Positions 7,489 to 14,185 are shown, counted from the first letter of the stretch. The stretch: DNA of 14,403 nucleotides from Allobrachymonas sp. (GCA_018054915.1 JAGPIR010000011.1:1-14403), one strand, 5' to 3'. A program made the numbers and translations. The notes: generated by a model from the letters alone, not told the origin.

Positions 7489-8031
7489 TCAGCCGCCAAA
7501 CATCTTCTGCTTCATTTCGCGGCGCTGCTGCGCTTCCAGCGAGAGATTGGCCGTCGGGCGGGCCAGCAGACGGCCAATGCCAATGGGTTCTCCGGTTTCG
7601 TCGCAGTATCCGTATTCGCCTGAATCGATCAGCTGAATGGACTGTTCAATTTTCTTGAGCAGTTTGCGTTCCCGGTCGCGGGTGCGCAATTCCAGGGCAT
7701 GTTCCTCTTCAATGGTGGCGCGATCGGCAGGATCGGGCACCACCACGGCGTCCTCTCGCAGGTGTTCCGCAGTTTCTCCGGCATTGTTGAGGATATCGTT
7801 GCGCAATACCAGCAGCTTGTGGCGGAAAAAGCCTAACTGCGCGTCATTCATGTATTCGGAATCCGGCATGGCCAGCACTTCCGCATCGGTCAGTTCGTGG
7901 GGAGGCTTTTTTTTCCAGTTCGTGCTCAATTTTGCGTCTTTCTTCAATGTCATGGATTCAGGCTGTACAACTTGCTTCCTCGTGGCACTGCTGGCGTGAC
8001 TGGCGGCGTTTTTCTGAGTCGTGCGTGTCAC
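7489..8031 (-). CDS. dksA: RNA polymerase-binding transcription factor DksA (single-cysteine form)
   Basis: DksA enters the secondary channel of RNA polymerase and, with ppGpp, represses rRNA promoters and activates some biosynthetic promoters. The 180-residue product has a 40-residue basic N-terminal extension and then the coiled-coil domain with tip motif DPADRA (100-105; Asp100, Asp103 and Ala105 are the DxxDxA residues). The C-terminal globular domain is YGYCDETGEPIGIGRLLARP followed by TANLSLEA. Of the four zinc-binding cysteines of E. coli DksA, only Cys143 remains; Thr146, Ser164 and Ala167 take the other places, so zinc is probably not bound. A GTG start at 8031 is chosen because GGAAGG lies 8 nt before it; an internal ATG at codon 27 lacks a ribosome binding site. 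The STAS gene follows after 60 nt. Confidence 0.96.
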   Translation of the reverse strand: MTRTTQKNAASHASSATRKQVVQPESMTLKKDAKLSTNWKKKPPHELTDAEVLAMPDSEYMNDAQLGFFRHKLLVLRNDILNNAGETAEHLREDAVVVPDPADRATIEEEHALELRTRDRERKLLKKIEQSIQLIDSGEYGYCDETGEPIGIGRLLARPTANLSLEAQQRREMKQKMFGG

Positions 8032-8073
8032 TGCATGTACCTTCCAATGAAATGCAAATAAGGAATCGACAAC

Positions 8074-8082
8074 CTTATACCA
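8074..8082 (-). promoter_or_regulatory. Candidate extended -10 promoter of dksA
   Basis: On the minus strand TGGTATAAG fits the extended -10 form TGnTATAAT. It would start transcription roughly 35-40 nt before the dksA GTG. No good -35 is visible at 17 bp. It overlaps one copy of an ATAAGGTT direct repeat (8070-8077 region and 8088-8095). Confidence 0.4.
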
Positions 8083-8172
8083 AAAATAACCTTATGCTCT
8101 AATCAATTCTAGGCCATTTATGCCGACATTTCCCAGTCAATCTCCGCAGGGCGCCTGGAGGTCCGTAGATGT

Positions 8173-9258
8173 TCACACCAGACTTTGCTGTAACCCCTGC
8201 CGGAGGATGTCCTTGGGTAGGTCGGTTCCGATGAAAACCATTTTGCTGATACGGGCCTCTTCGGGGGACCAGTCGGCCCCCAGGTCGCTGCCCATCAGTT
8301 GATGCACGCCCTGGAAGATGACTTTCCGCTCAGTGCCTTGCATGTGCAGCACGCCTTTGTAACGATAAAGTTTGGGGCCATATACATTGACGATGGCGCC
8401 GAGGAAATCTTCCAGTCGCGCGGGATCGAACGGACGTTCTGCCCGGAAAACAAAGCTCTGCACATCGTCTTCGTGTGCGTGGTGGTGGGCATGATCGTGG
8501 CAGTGGAGGCCATGTTCCGTATGAGCATGACCGGAATGGTTGCACGCTTGGCCCGGTGCGTGCTGGTGATTACAGCCTGTGTGGTGCTGTTGTGCAGATT
8601 CTTCAGCTAGAAATGCAGGGTGCAGTTCCAATTGCGCATTGAGGTTGAATCCGCGCAGATCCAGTACTTCCTGCAGGGGGATCTGACCAAAATGCACGAT
8701 TTTCTGCTCGGCGCGGGGGTTCATGCGCGCCAGCCGCCGTTGCAGGCTGGCGAGTTCCTCGGCAGATGCCAGGTCAGTCTTGCTGATGAAAATTTGGTCG
8801 GCGAAACCGACTTGACGCTGCGCCTCTAGCCGGGTGTCGAGCTGCTGGTGTGCATGCCGGGCGTCGACCAGGGTGATGATGGAGTCCAGCAGGTACTGTT
8901 CAGCCACTGCGTCGTCCATGAAGAAGGTTTGCGCCACTGGTCCGGGGTCGGCCAGACCCGTGGTTTCAATCACCACCCGGTCGAAGTGCAGGGTGCCACT
9001 GCGGCGCTTTTCGGCCAGATCGGTCAGCGTGCTGCGCAAGTCTTCGCGGATGGTGCAGCACACGCAGCCATTGTTCATCTGGATGATCTGTTCGGCCGTA
9101 TCGGAAACAAGAATATCGTTGTCGATGGGCTCTTCGCCGAATTCGTTTTCGATGACGGCAATTTTCTGGCCATGGGCTTCGGTGAGAAGGCGTTTGAGCA
9201 GTGTGGTTTTGCCGGAACCCAAAAAACCGGTGATGATGGTTGCGGGAATCAGTGTCAT
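8173..9258 (-). CDS. CobW/COG0523-family metal-chaperone GTPase with His-rich loop
   Basis: This is a G3E-family GTPase of the CobW/YjiA/ZNG group, cytoplasmic metallochaperones that mostly deliver zinc (some cobalt). The 361 residues show Walker A GFLGSGKTT (11-19), the metal-binding CxCC motif GCVCC (64-68), ETTG (98-101) and SKTD (159-162, the NKxD-like base-recognition motif). A loop at 225-262 carries 15 His and 3 Cys, and then the CobW C-terminal domain follows (about 266-352). The frame opens further upstream (ATG at 9288), but the start at 9258 gives the family N-terminus MTLIPATIITGF. Neither start has a clear Shine-Dalgarno. It lies upstream of dksA on the same strand and divergent from slmA. 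Zinc handling is inferred from the family and the His-rich loop; I see no Zur box. Confidence 0.92.
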   Translation of the reverse strand: MTLIPATIITGFLGSGKTTLLKRLLTEAHGQKIAVIENEFGEEPIDNDILVSDTAEQIIQMNNGCVCCTIREDLRSTLTDLAEKRRSGTLHFDRVVIETTGLADPGPVAQTFFMDDAVAEQYLLDSIITLVDARHAHQQLDTRLEAQRQVGFADQIFISKTDLASAEELASLQRRLARMNPRAEQKIVHFGQIPLQEVLDLRGFNLNAQLELHPAFLAEESAQQHHTGCNHQHAPGQACNHSGHAHTEHGLHCHDHAHHHAHEDDVQSFVFRAERPFDPARLEDFLGAIVNVYGPKLYRYKGVLHMQGTERKVIFQGVHQLMGSDLGADWSPEEARISKMVFIGTDLPKDILRQGLQQSLV

Positions 9259-9395
9259 GGTGGATGGTGTAAATGGCAAGCCATGCATTATGGGGCAGCC
9301 CGGTAAATCCCGTAGCCAGTGACTGCCGTATGGCGGCCATGATTGCCGCTTGATGGGGTGTGCGAGAATCGGTTCAGTTTTCAGAAAGCTGTCTC

Positions 9396-10049
9396 ATGAC
9401 CCCTCCTGCCAACGACGTATCCTTCCCAGGTGCGCAGGCCGGCATTGCCGGCGCTGCCTCCGTTGCGCGCAAACGCCCGCAGCCTGGGGAGCGCCGCAAT
9501 CAGATTCTTGAAACGCTGGCGCGATTGCTTGAAAAACCTGGCGCAGAACGCATCACCACGGCGGTGCTGGCCGCCGAGTTGGGAGTGAGTGAGGCAGCGC
9601 TGTATCGTCATTTCGCCAGCAAGGCGCAAATGTTCGAGGCGTTAATCGACTTTATCGAGCAGAGCATTTTTGGCCTCATTAACCAAATTGCCGAACGCGA
9701 GGCCGAACCGCATTTGCGGGCTCCGCGCATTTTGGGCCTATTGCTGCAGTTTGCGGAAAAAAATCCTGGTATGGCGCGCGTCATGGTGGGGGATGCCCTG
9801 GTGCTGGAGCACGAAAGGCTGCAGCAACGCATCAACCTGATGCTCGACAAGATCGAGTCCAGCCTGCGCAAACACCTTCGGCAAGACGCGGAAAGCGGTG
9901 CATCCGCCACGCCCAGTGTTGATGCCCAGGTGCGTAGTTCGCTCATGCTGGCGTTTGCTGTCGGCCGTATGCAGCGTTATGTACGCACCGAGTTCCGGCG
10001 CCCGCCCACCGAGCATCTGGATGCCTGCCTGCGCCAGTTGCTGATGTGA
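9396..10049 (+). CDS. slmA: Nucleoid occlusion factor SlmA (TetR family)
   Basis: SlmA is a TetR-type DNA-binding protein that, when bound to its chromosomal sites, blocks FtsZ ring assembly over the nucleoid. The 217-residue product has a 30-residue Pro/Ala-rich N-terminal extension and then RRNQILETLARLLEKPGAER (33-52). The helix-turn-helix LAAELGVSEAALYRHFASK is at about 58-76, and the next segment MFEALIDFIEQSI (79-91) closely resembles E. coli SlmA. The C-terminal half has NPGMARVMVGDALVLEHERL, also as in SlmA, and ends with VRTEFRRPPTEHLDA. The frame opens at a GTG at 9360, but the ATG at 9396 is preferred on length. The ribosome binding site is weak (AGAAAG). It is divergent from the CobW gene. 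I see no SlmA binding site in the window. Confidence 0.9.
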   Translation: MTPPANDVSFPGAQAGIAGAASVARKRPQPGERRNQILETLARLLEKPGAERITTAVLAAELGVSEAALYRHFASKAQMFEALIDFIEQSIFGLINQIAEREAEPHLRAPRILGLLLQFAEKNPGMARVMVGDALVLEHERLQQRINLMLDKIESSLRKHLRQDAESGASATPSVDAQVRSSLMLAFAVGRMQRYVRTEFRRPPTEHLDACLRQLLM

Positions 10050-10057
10050 AGAAGATG

Positions 10058-10069
10058 GCCGTATACGGC
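10058..10069. repeat. 12-bp perfect palindrome after slmA
   Basis: GCCGTATACGGC is a perfect palindrome 8 nt past the slmA stop. No T-tract follows, so it is not a standard intrinsic terminator. The rest of the 182-bp gap up to the next gene shows nothing else I can support. Confidence 0.3.
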
Positions 10070-10231
10070 GGCCTGCAGCAATTGCAACGATCCAGGCGGA
10101 GGGCTCTACGCATAATGGTTGGGTGGAATTGAGCCAAGGCAGATATGACAGGCGCAACGCATTTATTGAAGGACAATGATTGCGAAGTTGGCTGTTTGCA
10201 TCTACAGGAAAAAAGGAAGGGCAACCAGAAC

Positions 10232-12631
10232 ATGTCACGTTTTCAGGTTCGCAAAGTCGCCGTGCTTGGCGCTGGTGTGATGGGTGCGCAGATTGCCGCT
10301 CATCTGGTTAATGTCCGGGTGCCAGTGGTGCTGTTTGACCTGCCCGCCAAAGAAGGGCATAAGAACGGAATCGCGCTCAAAGCTATCGAAAACCTGAAAA
10401 CGATCAGGCCGTCTCCGTTAGGCGTAGTGAATGACGCAGACCTGATCCAGCCAGCCAACTACGAAGAAAACCTGGATTTGCTCAGGGAATGTGATGTGGT
10501 GATTGAAGCCATTGCCGAGCGCATGGACTGGAAAACCGCCCTGTACCACAAGATCGCGCCACATGTGGCGCCGCACGCCATTTTGGCCTCCAACACTTCG
10601 GGGCTGAGTATTACCACGCTCAGCCAGACGCTGCCTGAGGAGATTCGTCCGCGTTTCTGCGGCATCCACTTCTTCAATCCGCCGCGCTACATGTATCTGG
10701 TGGAACTCATTGCCACACCAGTGACGCAGGCACATATTCTCGACGACCTCGAGACCTTCTGCACCAGCGTGCTGGGCAAGGGCGTGGTGCGCGCCAAGGA
10801 CACGCCCAATTTCATCGCCAATCGGGTGGGCATCGCCGGCATGCTGGCCACTATGATCGAGGCTGAAAAGTTCGGCCTGGGGTATGACCTGGTCGACGAC
10901 CTGACAGGCAAGAAGCTGGGGCGAGCCAGCTCCGGCACCTATCGGACTGCCGACGTGGTGGGACTTGACACCATGGCGCATGTCATCCGGACCCTGCAGG
11001 AAACCCTGTCCGCCGAGACTGATCCGTTTCATGGCAGTTTTGGGATGCCTGTGGCATTGGCCAGGCTGATCGAGAAAGGACATTTGGGACAGAAGACGCG
11101 CACCGGTTTTTTCAGGAAGGCTGGTAATGGCATCGAGCGGTACGCTGCAGACAGCGATACCTACGTGCCAGCGGGGCAAAAGGCCGATGATGCATATGTC
11201 CGCATTCTCAAGAAACCCGCCGCAGAACGCCTGAGGCTGTTGCATCAGGCCCAGGACCCGCAGGGACGGTTTCTGTGGGCGGTTTTGCGCAACAGCTTTC
11301 ACTATGCGGCTGTGCATCTGCAGGAGATTGCTTCCACGGCGCGAGACATCGACTTGGCGATGCGCTGGGGCTTTGGCATGCGGCAGGGCCCGTTTGAGTT
11401 GTGGCAGGAGGCCGGCTGGCTTGACGTGGCCCGGATGATTCGCGAAGACATTGAGGCAGGCCGGGCGTTGTGCAATGCGCCACTGCCGCAATGGGTCTTT
11501 AGCGGGCCGGTGGCAGACGCCGCAGGGGTGCATACGGCACAAGGCTCCTGGAATCCGGCCTCACGGCGATTCGAGCCGCGGCGTGATCTGCCTGTATACC
11601 AGCGCCAGCATTTCCCTGAAAGCGTTTATGGCAGTCAGTCACGCGATGCGGCAACTGCGGGCAGGACGGTGGAAGAAAATGACGCCGTGCGTCTCTGGAC
11701 CCTGGACGACGACGTGTTGATTGCCAGCATGAAGACCCGGATGCAAGCCATCAATCCGGACGTTGTTCAGGCGCTGATGCGCGGCATCACGTTGGCTGAA
11801 GACAATCACCAGGGTCTGGTGATCTGGTCAGGTACCGGGTCGTTCAGCACCGGGACAGACCTGCAGGCCCTGCAAACGGCGTACATGGAAGGTGGGGCGG
11901 CTGCGGTTTCAGTCATGCAGGAACAGATCCAGCAGCTTATGTTGCGTGTGCGCTACGCACAGGTGCCGGTGGTGGCTGCCATTCATGGCTTAGCCCAGGA
12001 AAGCGGTTGTGAACTGGCCCTTTACAGCAGCGTACGGGTGGCTGCCTTCGAAAGCCAGTTAGGGCTGACCGGCATTGGCAGTGGATTGGCACCTATGGCG
12101 GGAGGGATGACCTGGGCCGCCCGTCGTGCGGCCGAAATCGCCGAAACATGCGTTGACAATGATGTGTGGCCATTCTTGGTCAACTGTTTCTCTGCCATGG
12201 TCTTGGCGCGTGTGGGCGCCAGTGCGCTGGATAGTTGCAAACCCGGCTATTTGCTTGACCATGATGTGATCGTGTCCAACAAGGATGAGCTGTTGTATGT
12301 GGCCATCGAACAGGCGAGGGCGCTGTTCAACATGGGGTATCGTCCGCCACTGAAGCGTTCCTTCAGGGTGGCCGGACGCGAAGGCGCGGCCCATATTCGG
12401 GAAGTGCTTGCCGGTATGCGCGACGGAGGTCAGATCAGTGCGTACGATTTTGACGTCGCCTGCCACATGGCGCATGTTGTTACAGGTGGCGATGCAGATG
12501 CTGGCCGATTGATTGATGAAGACCGGTTGATGCAGCTGGAGCGCGAGGCATGCGTCGCACTGGTTGCGCACCCCAAAACCCAGGAACGCATTGCACATAT
12601 GCTGAGAGGTGGCAAGGGGTTGCGTAATTGA
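10232..12631 (+). CDS. Fused 3-hydroxyacyl-CoA dehydrogenase / enoyl-CoA hydratase-like protein (FadN/FadB-like)
   Basis: This 799-residue protein has the domain order of the FadN-like group: dehydrogenase first, crotonase last. It would oxidise L-3-hydroxyacyl-CoA with NAD+ in fatty acid or related acyl-CoA degradation. The NAD-binding motif GAGVMG is at 13-18. The dehydrogenase catalytic residues are present: Ser123 (ASNTS), His146 (IHFFNPP), Glu158 twelve residues later, and Asn197 (FIANRVG). A helical domain covers about 200-430. The crotonase-like part (about 485-690) has the oxyanion region FSTGTDL and GCE with Glu594. The second catalytic Glu, expected 20 residues on, is Gly614, so hydratase activity is doubtful. 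The start at 10232 has GGAAGG about 11 nt upstream and gives MSRFQVRKVAVLGAG; the frame opens at 10145. It stands alone, without a thiolase beside it. Confidence 0.93.
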   Translation: MSRFQVRKVAVLGAGVMGAQIAAHLVNVRVPVVLFDLPAKEGHKNGIALKAIENLKTIRPSPLGVVNDADLIQPANYEENLDLLRECDVVIEAIAERMDWKTALYHKIAPHVAPHAILASNTSGLSITTLSQTLPEEIRPRFCGIHFFNPPRYMYLVELIATPVTQAHILDDLETFCTSVLGKGVVRAKDTPNFIANRVGIAGMLATMIEAEKFGLGYDLVDDLTGKKLGRASSGTYRTADVVGLDTMAHVIRTLQETLSAETDPFHGSFGMPVALARLIEKGHLGQKTRTGFFRKAGNGIERYAADSDTYVPAGQKADDAYVRILKKPAAERLRLLHQAQDPQGRFLWAVLRNSFHYAAVHLQEIASTARDIDLAMRWGFGMRQGPFELWQEAGWLDVARMIREDIEAGRALCNAPLPQWVFSGPVADAAGVHTAQGSWNPASRRFEPRRDLPVYQRQHFPESVYGSQSRDAATAGRTVEENDAVRLWTLDDDVLIASMKTRMQAINPDVVQALMRGITLAEDNHQGLVIWSGTGSFSTGTDLQALQTAYMEGGAAAVSVMQEQIQQLMLRVRYAQVPVVAAIHGLAQESGCELALYSSVRVAAFESQLGLTGIGSGLAPMAGGMTWAARRAAEIAETCVDNDVWPFLVNCFSAMVLARVGASALDSCKPGYLLDHDVIVSNKDELLYVAIEQARALFNMGYRPPLKRSFRVAGREGAAHIREVLAGMRDGGQISAYDFDVACHMAHVVTGGDADAGRLIDEDRLMQLEREACVALVAHPKTQERIAHMLRGGKGLRN

Positions 12632-12950
12632 TACGGCGCTTCAGTCGCGCTGCAAAATCCGAAAAATCCAAATAATTGCCGGCAAATGCTGTTAACTCGC
12701 ATCAAAATAGATAAAACGCGAAAACTAGATGGTGATATTCGGTTGGTGGTGCGTTTCAGTATTGACTGCCATGCTTTTGCATCCAAGGCAAGTCTAAAAG
12801 GTAATCCCCTTGTAAACAGTCGTCCTTGTCTGCGCTATTGATTTTTGCGAAAGGTTGGTGCACACTAACGGCTTGCCATTTCAGGTGTGGTCGTTGGTGG
12901 AGTGGCGCGCTATTTGGTTTTTTCTGCGTTTTCCGGTTCCTTTGGCTGTC
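12632..12950. other. Gap without an assigned gene between the fused enzyme and the RNase
   Basis: This is about 319 bp of relatively AT-rich DNA. The RNase frame is open back to a TTG at 12855 and a GTG at 12858 (AAAGG just before), so the last 90 bp could be coding if translation starts early. A weak promoter-like pair, TTGCAT and GGTAAT 17 bp apart, lies around 12776-12804. I see no convincing terminator, RNA gene or repeat. Confidence 0.4.
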
Positions 12951-13460
12951 ATGCGCTCCGCTTGGACTTTTTCTCAACGTCACGTCGGCCAGATGCTGCA
13001 GCGGCAAGGGTATTTCTGTGGCTGGCAGAGTCTGGTCGTTGGCGTGTGGTTGAGTCTGGCGCCCTTGTTTTCCTGCTGGGCCAGTCCGGCAGCCGCGGCC
13101 GCGGCTGTGGCTGGTCTGGCGCATGCGCCGATTGTTGCTGAAACGCGGACGCAGCTGGCCGAAGCAAGGGCTTCTGGCACCGTATCGCTGGAGACGTTGC
13201 CGGCACTGGAAAAACGCGTGTACCAGCTAATTTGGCAAGGTGGGCCATTTCCTTATGTGAAGGATGGCATGGTGTTTGCCAATCGTGAGCGGCTGTTGCC
13301 ACCAAAGACACGGGGATTTTATCGAGAATATACCGTTGCATCTCCCCATGCGCGCACGCGCGGTGCGCGCCGTTTTGTCTGTGGTGGACCCAGACGTTCC
13401 CCTGAAGTGTGCTATTACACCGCCGACCATTACGCCAGTTTTCAGAAAATCGTTCCCTAA
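12951..13460 (+). CDS. Secreted guanyl-specific ribonuclease, RNase Sa/T1 (N1) family
   Basis: This is a small endoribonuclease of the microbial RNase N1/T1/barnase fold, which cleaves RNA after guanosine. With the ATG at 12951 it has 169 residues: a basic N-region, a hydrophobic stretch (about 28-44, SLVVGVWLSLAPLFSCWA) and an Ala-run that looks like a signal peptide with cleavage near 45-52. The mature enzyme follows. GPFPY..DG.VF.NRE (about 98-113) matches RNase Sa from Streptomyces closely. The catalytic set is present: Glu126 in REYTV, Arg137 and Arg141 in ARTRGARR, and His160 in DHYASF. Two cysteines (144 and 154) could form a disulfide. The start is uncertain: ATG 12993 also gives a signal peptide, and TTG/GTG near 12855 is possible; none has a good ribosome binding site. 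Barstar follows 40 nt later. Confidence 0.88.
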   Translation: MRSAWTFSQRHVGQMLQRQGYFCGWQSLVVGVWLSLAPLFSCWASPAAAAAAVAGLAHAPIVAETRTQLAEARASGTVSLETLPALEKRVYQLIWQGGPFPYVKDGMVFANRERLLPPKTRGFYREYTVASPHARTRGARRFVCGGPRRSPEVCYYTADHYASFQKIVP

Positions 13461-13469
13461 AGCAACCCT

Positions 13470-13503
13470 GAGGAGGCAGCATATTTGCTGCAAAACCATT
13501 GTG
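13470..13503 (+). promoter_or_regulatory. Shine-Dalgarno, hairpin and GTG start of barstar
   Basis: GAGGAG (13470-13475) is a strong Shine-Dalgarno but lies 25 nt before the GTG at 13501. Between them GCAGCA (13476-13481), loop TATT and TGCTGC (13486-13491) form a perfect 6-bp hairpin. Looping it out leaves a 9-nt spacer, which is normal. The alternative is an ATT start at 13483, in frame and 7 nt from the Shine-Dalgarno, which is rare. Structures that shorten such a distance are known in phage T4 mRNAs. Confidence 0.55.
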
Positions 13504-13923
13504 ACTATTGTCCCCACCCCTCCAGACAATCCGTTGCGCAACGTGCGCAGCAACATCGTGCAGTCGATTCGCGCGTTTCGTGTCCCGGAATTGCAGGAAG
13601 CCGCCCGGCAACTTGGTCAACATTTCCTTTATGCCAATCTGGCTGGCGCACAAACCAAGCAGGACGTGCTGGACACGATTGCCGAACAGTTCACGTTGCC
13701 CGCACATTTTGGCAAGAATTTCGATGCGCTTTACGATTGCATCACTGATCCATTACACAAATCCGGTCCGCAGCCCGGTTTCATTGTTGTACTGGAGCAA
13801 ATCCCAACCAATGCCCGTTTTGACAAGGAAACGCGTGAGCAGCTGCTTGATATTTTCCGGGAGGCGGCTGATTACTGGAACGACCGCAAGGTTGCCTTCC
13901 GGTGCTTCTATTCTTTTCTGTAG
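13501..13923 (+). CDS. Barstar-family ribonuclease inhibitor
   Basis: Barstar-like proteins bind tightly to the active site of barnase-type ribonucleases and protect the producing cell; they act in the cytoplasm. Starting at GTG 13501 gives 140 residues: about 40 extra N-terminal residues and then the barstar fold (about 41-138). LPAHFGKNFDALYDCITD (66-83) aligns with the barstar helix and loop that blocks the nuclease, with Asp75 and Asp79 at the positions of barstar Asp35 and Asp39. FREAADYWNDRK (119-130) and the final strand VAFRCFYSFL follow. There is no signal peptide, as expected for an immunity-type inhibitor. It lies 40 nt after a guanyl RNase gene on the same strand, which strongly suggests that this RNase is its target. 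The frame is open far upstream, so the start is judged from homology and the ribosome binding site. Confidence 0.88.
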   Translation: MTIVPTPPDNPLRNVRSNIVQSIRAFRVPELQEAARQLGQHFLYANLAGAQTKQDVLDTIAEQFTLPAHFGKNFDALYDCITDPLHKSGPQPGFIVVLEQIPTNARFDKETREQLLDIFREAADYWNDRKVAFRCFYSFL

Positions 13924-14135
13924 CCCGTTCTGCACAAGCTGGCCAAGCAGAACGGGCGAAACAGGCTCTTGTCGTACAAGCGCAAGAAGCCGAAGAGGCC
14001 CAGGAACCCGAAGAAAAAATGCCTACCGACAAGCTGGTGGATATTTCGCCGCTGGCATTGCGCATGAGCAGTCCATTCAATGCGCAATACTGGTTGAACG
14101 CCGTCAACGATGGTGACAATCTGGCAACTGCTTGA
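13902..14135 (+). CDS. Small ORF of unknown function after barstar
   Basis: This is a frame of 77 residues starting at a GTG that overlaps the barstar end by 22 nt. An ATG at 14019 would give 38 residues. I do not recognise a family. The first 15 residues are hydrophobic (LLFFSVARSAQA) and could be a crude signal peptide, but they are mostly read from barstar sequence in another frame. Residues about 14-40 are rich in Gln, Glu and Ala. The end (about 44-77: LVDISPLALR, then MSSPFNAQYWLNAV) looks protein-like. An 11-bp stem-loop lies inside its early part, and an intrinsic terminator follows the stop by 26 nt, so transcription of this stretch is plausible. It may not be a gene. Confidence 0.35.
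   Translation: MLLFFSVARSAQAGQAERAKQALVVQAQEAEEAQEPEEKMPTDKLVDISPLALRMSSPFNAQYWLNAVNDGDNLATA
13923..13957 (+). terminator. Strong stem-loop at the barstar stop codon (no T-tract)
   Basis: GCCCGTTCTGC (13923-13933) and GCAGAACGGGC (13947-13957) form a perfect 11-bp stem with a 13-nt loop, starting on the last base of the barstar TAG. GAAACAGG follows instead of a T-run, so intrinsic termination is not expected. It could protect the 3' end of the RNase-barstar message or attenuate reading into the small ORF. Confidence 0.45.
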
Positions 14136-14160
14136 TGCACAAGAACGGATTTGCTTTTTC

Positions 14161-14185
14161 AAAAAGCCGCGCAAGCGGCTTTTTT
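14161..14185 (+). terminator. Intrinsic terminator before pyrC
   Basis: AAAAAGCCGC (14161-14170), loop GCAA and GCGGCTTTTT (14175-14184), plus another T, form a classic GC-rich stem with a T-tail. It lies 26 nt after the small ORF stop and ends the RNase-barstar unit before pyrC. The A-run on the other side could let it work in both directions. Confidence 0.9.

Noticed and set aside
8070..8096. A Zur box upstream of dksA
   Set aside because: GTTAT and ATAAG half-sites exist, but the spacing (7 nt between TTAT and ATAA) does not fit the GTTATAnTATAAC type, which has 3 nt.
9258..9288. Upstream ATG start at 9288 for the CobW-family GTPase
   Set aside because: It adds MHGLPFTPST before the usual family N-terminus and has no ribosome binding site; the start at 9258 fits the family better.
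9289..9395. SlmA binding site or strong promoter in the CobW/slmA divergent gap
   Set aside because: No GTGAGTACTCAC-like palindrome was found; -10-like CATAAT (minus) and GAGAAT (plus) lack fitting -35 elements.
10418..11542. A 374-codon open frame on the minus strand inside the fused dehydrogenase gene
   Set aside because: It lies wholly opposite a well-supported enzyme domain and shows no motifs.
12993..13090. A lipoprotein signal in the RNase leader (LFSC)
   Set aside because: Phe at the -2 position does not fit the lipobox, and the following Ala-run suits ordinary signal peptide cleavage.
12949..13707. A 252-codon minus-strand open frame opposite the RNase and barstar genes
   Set aside because: Both plus-strand genes have clear catalytic or binding motifs; the antisense product has none.
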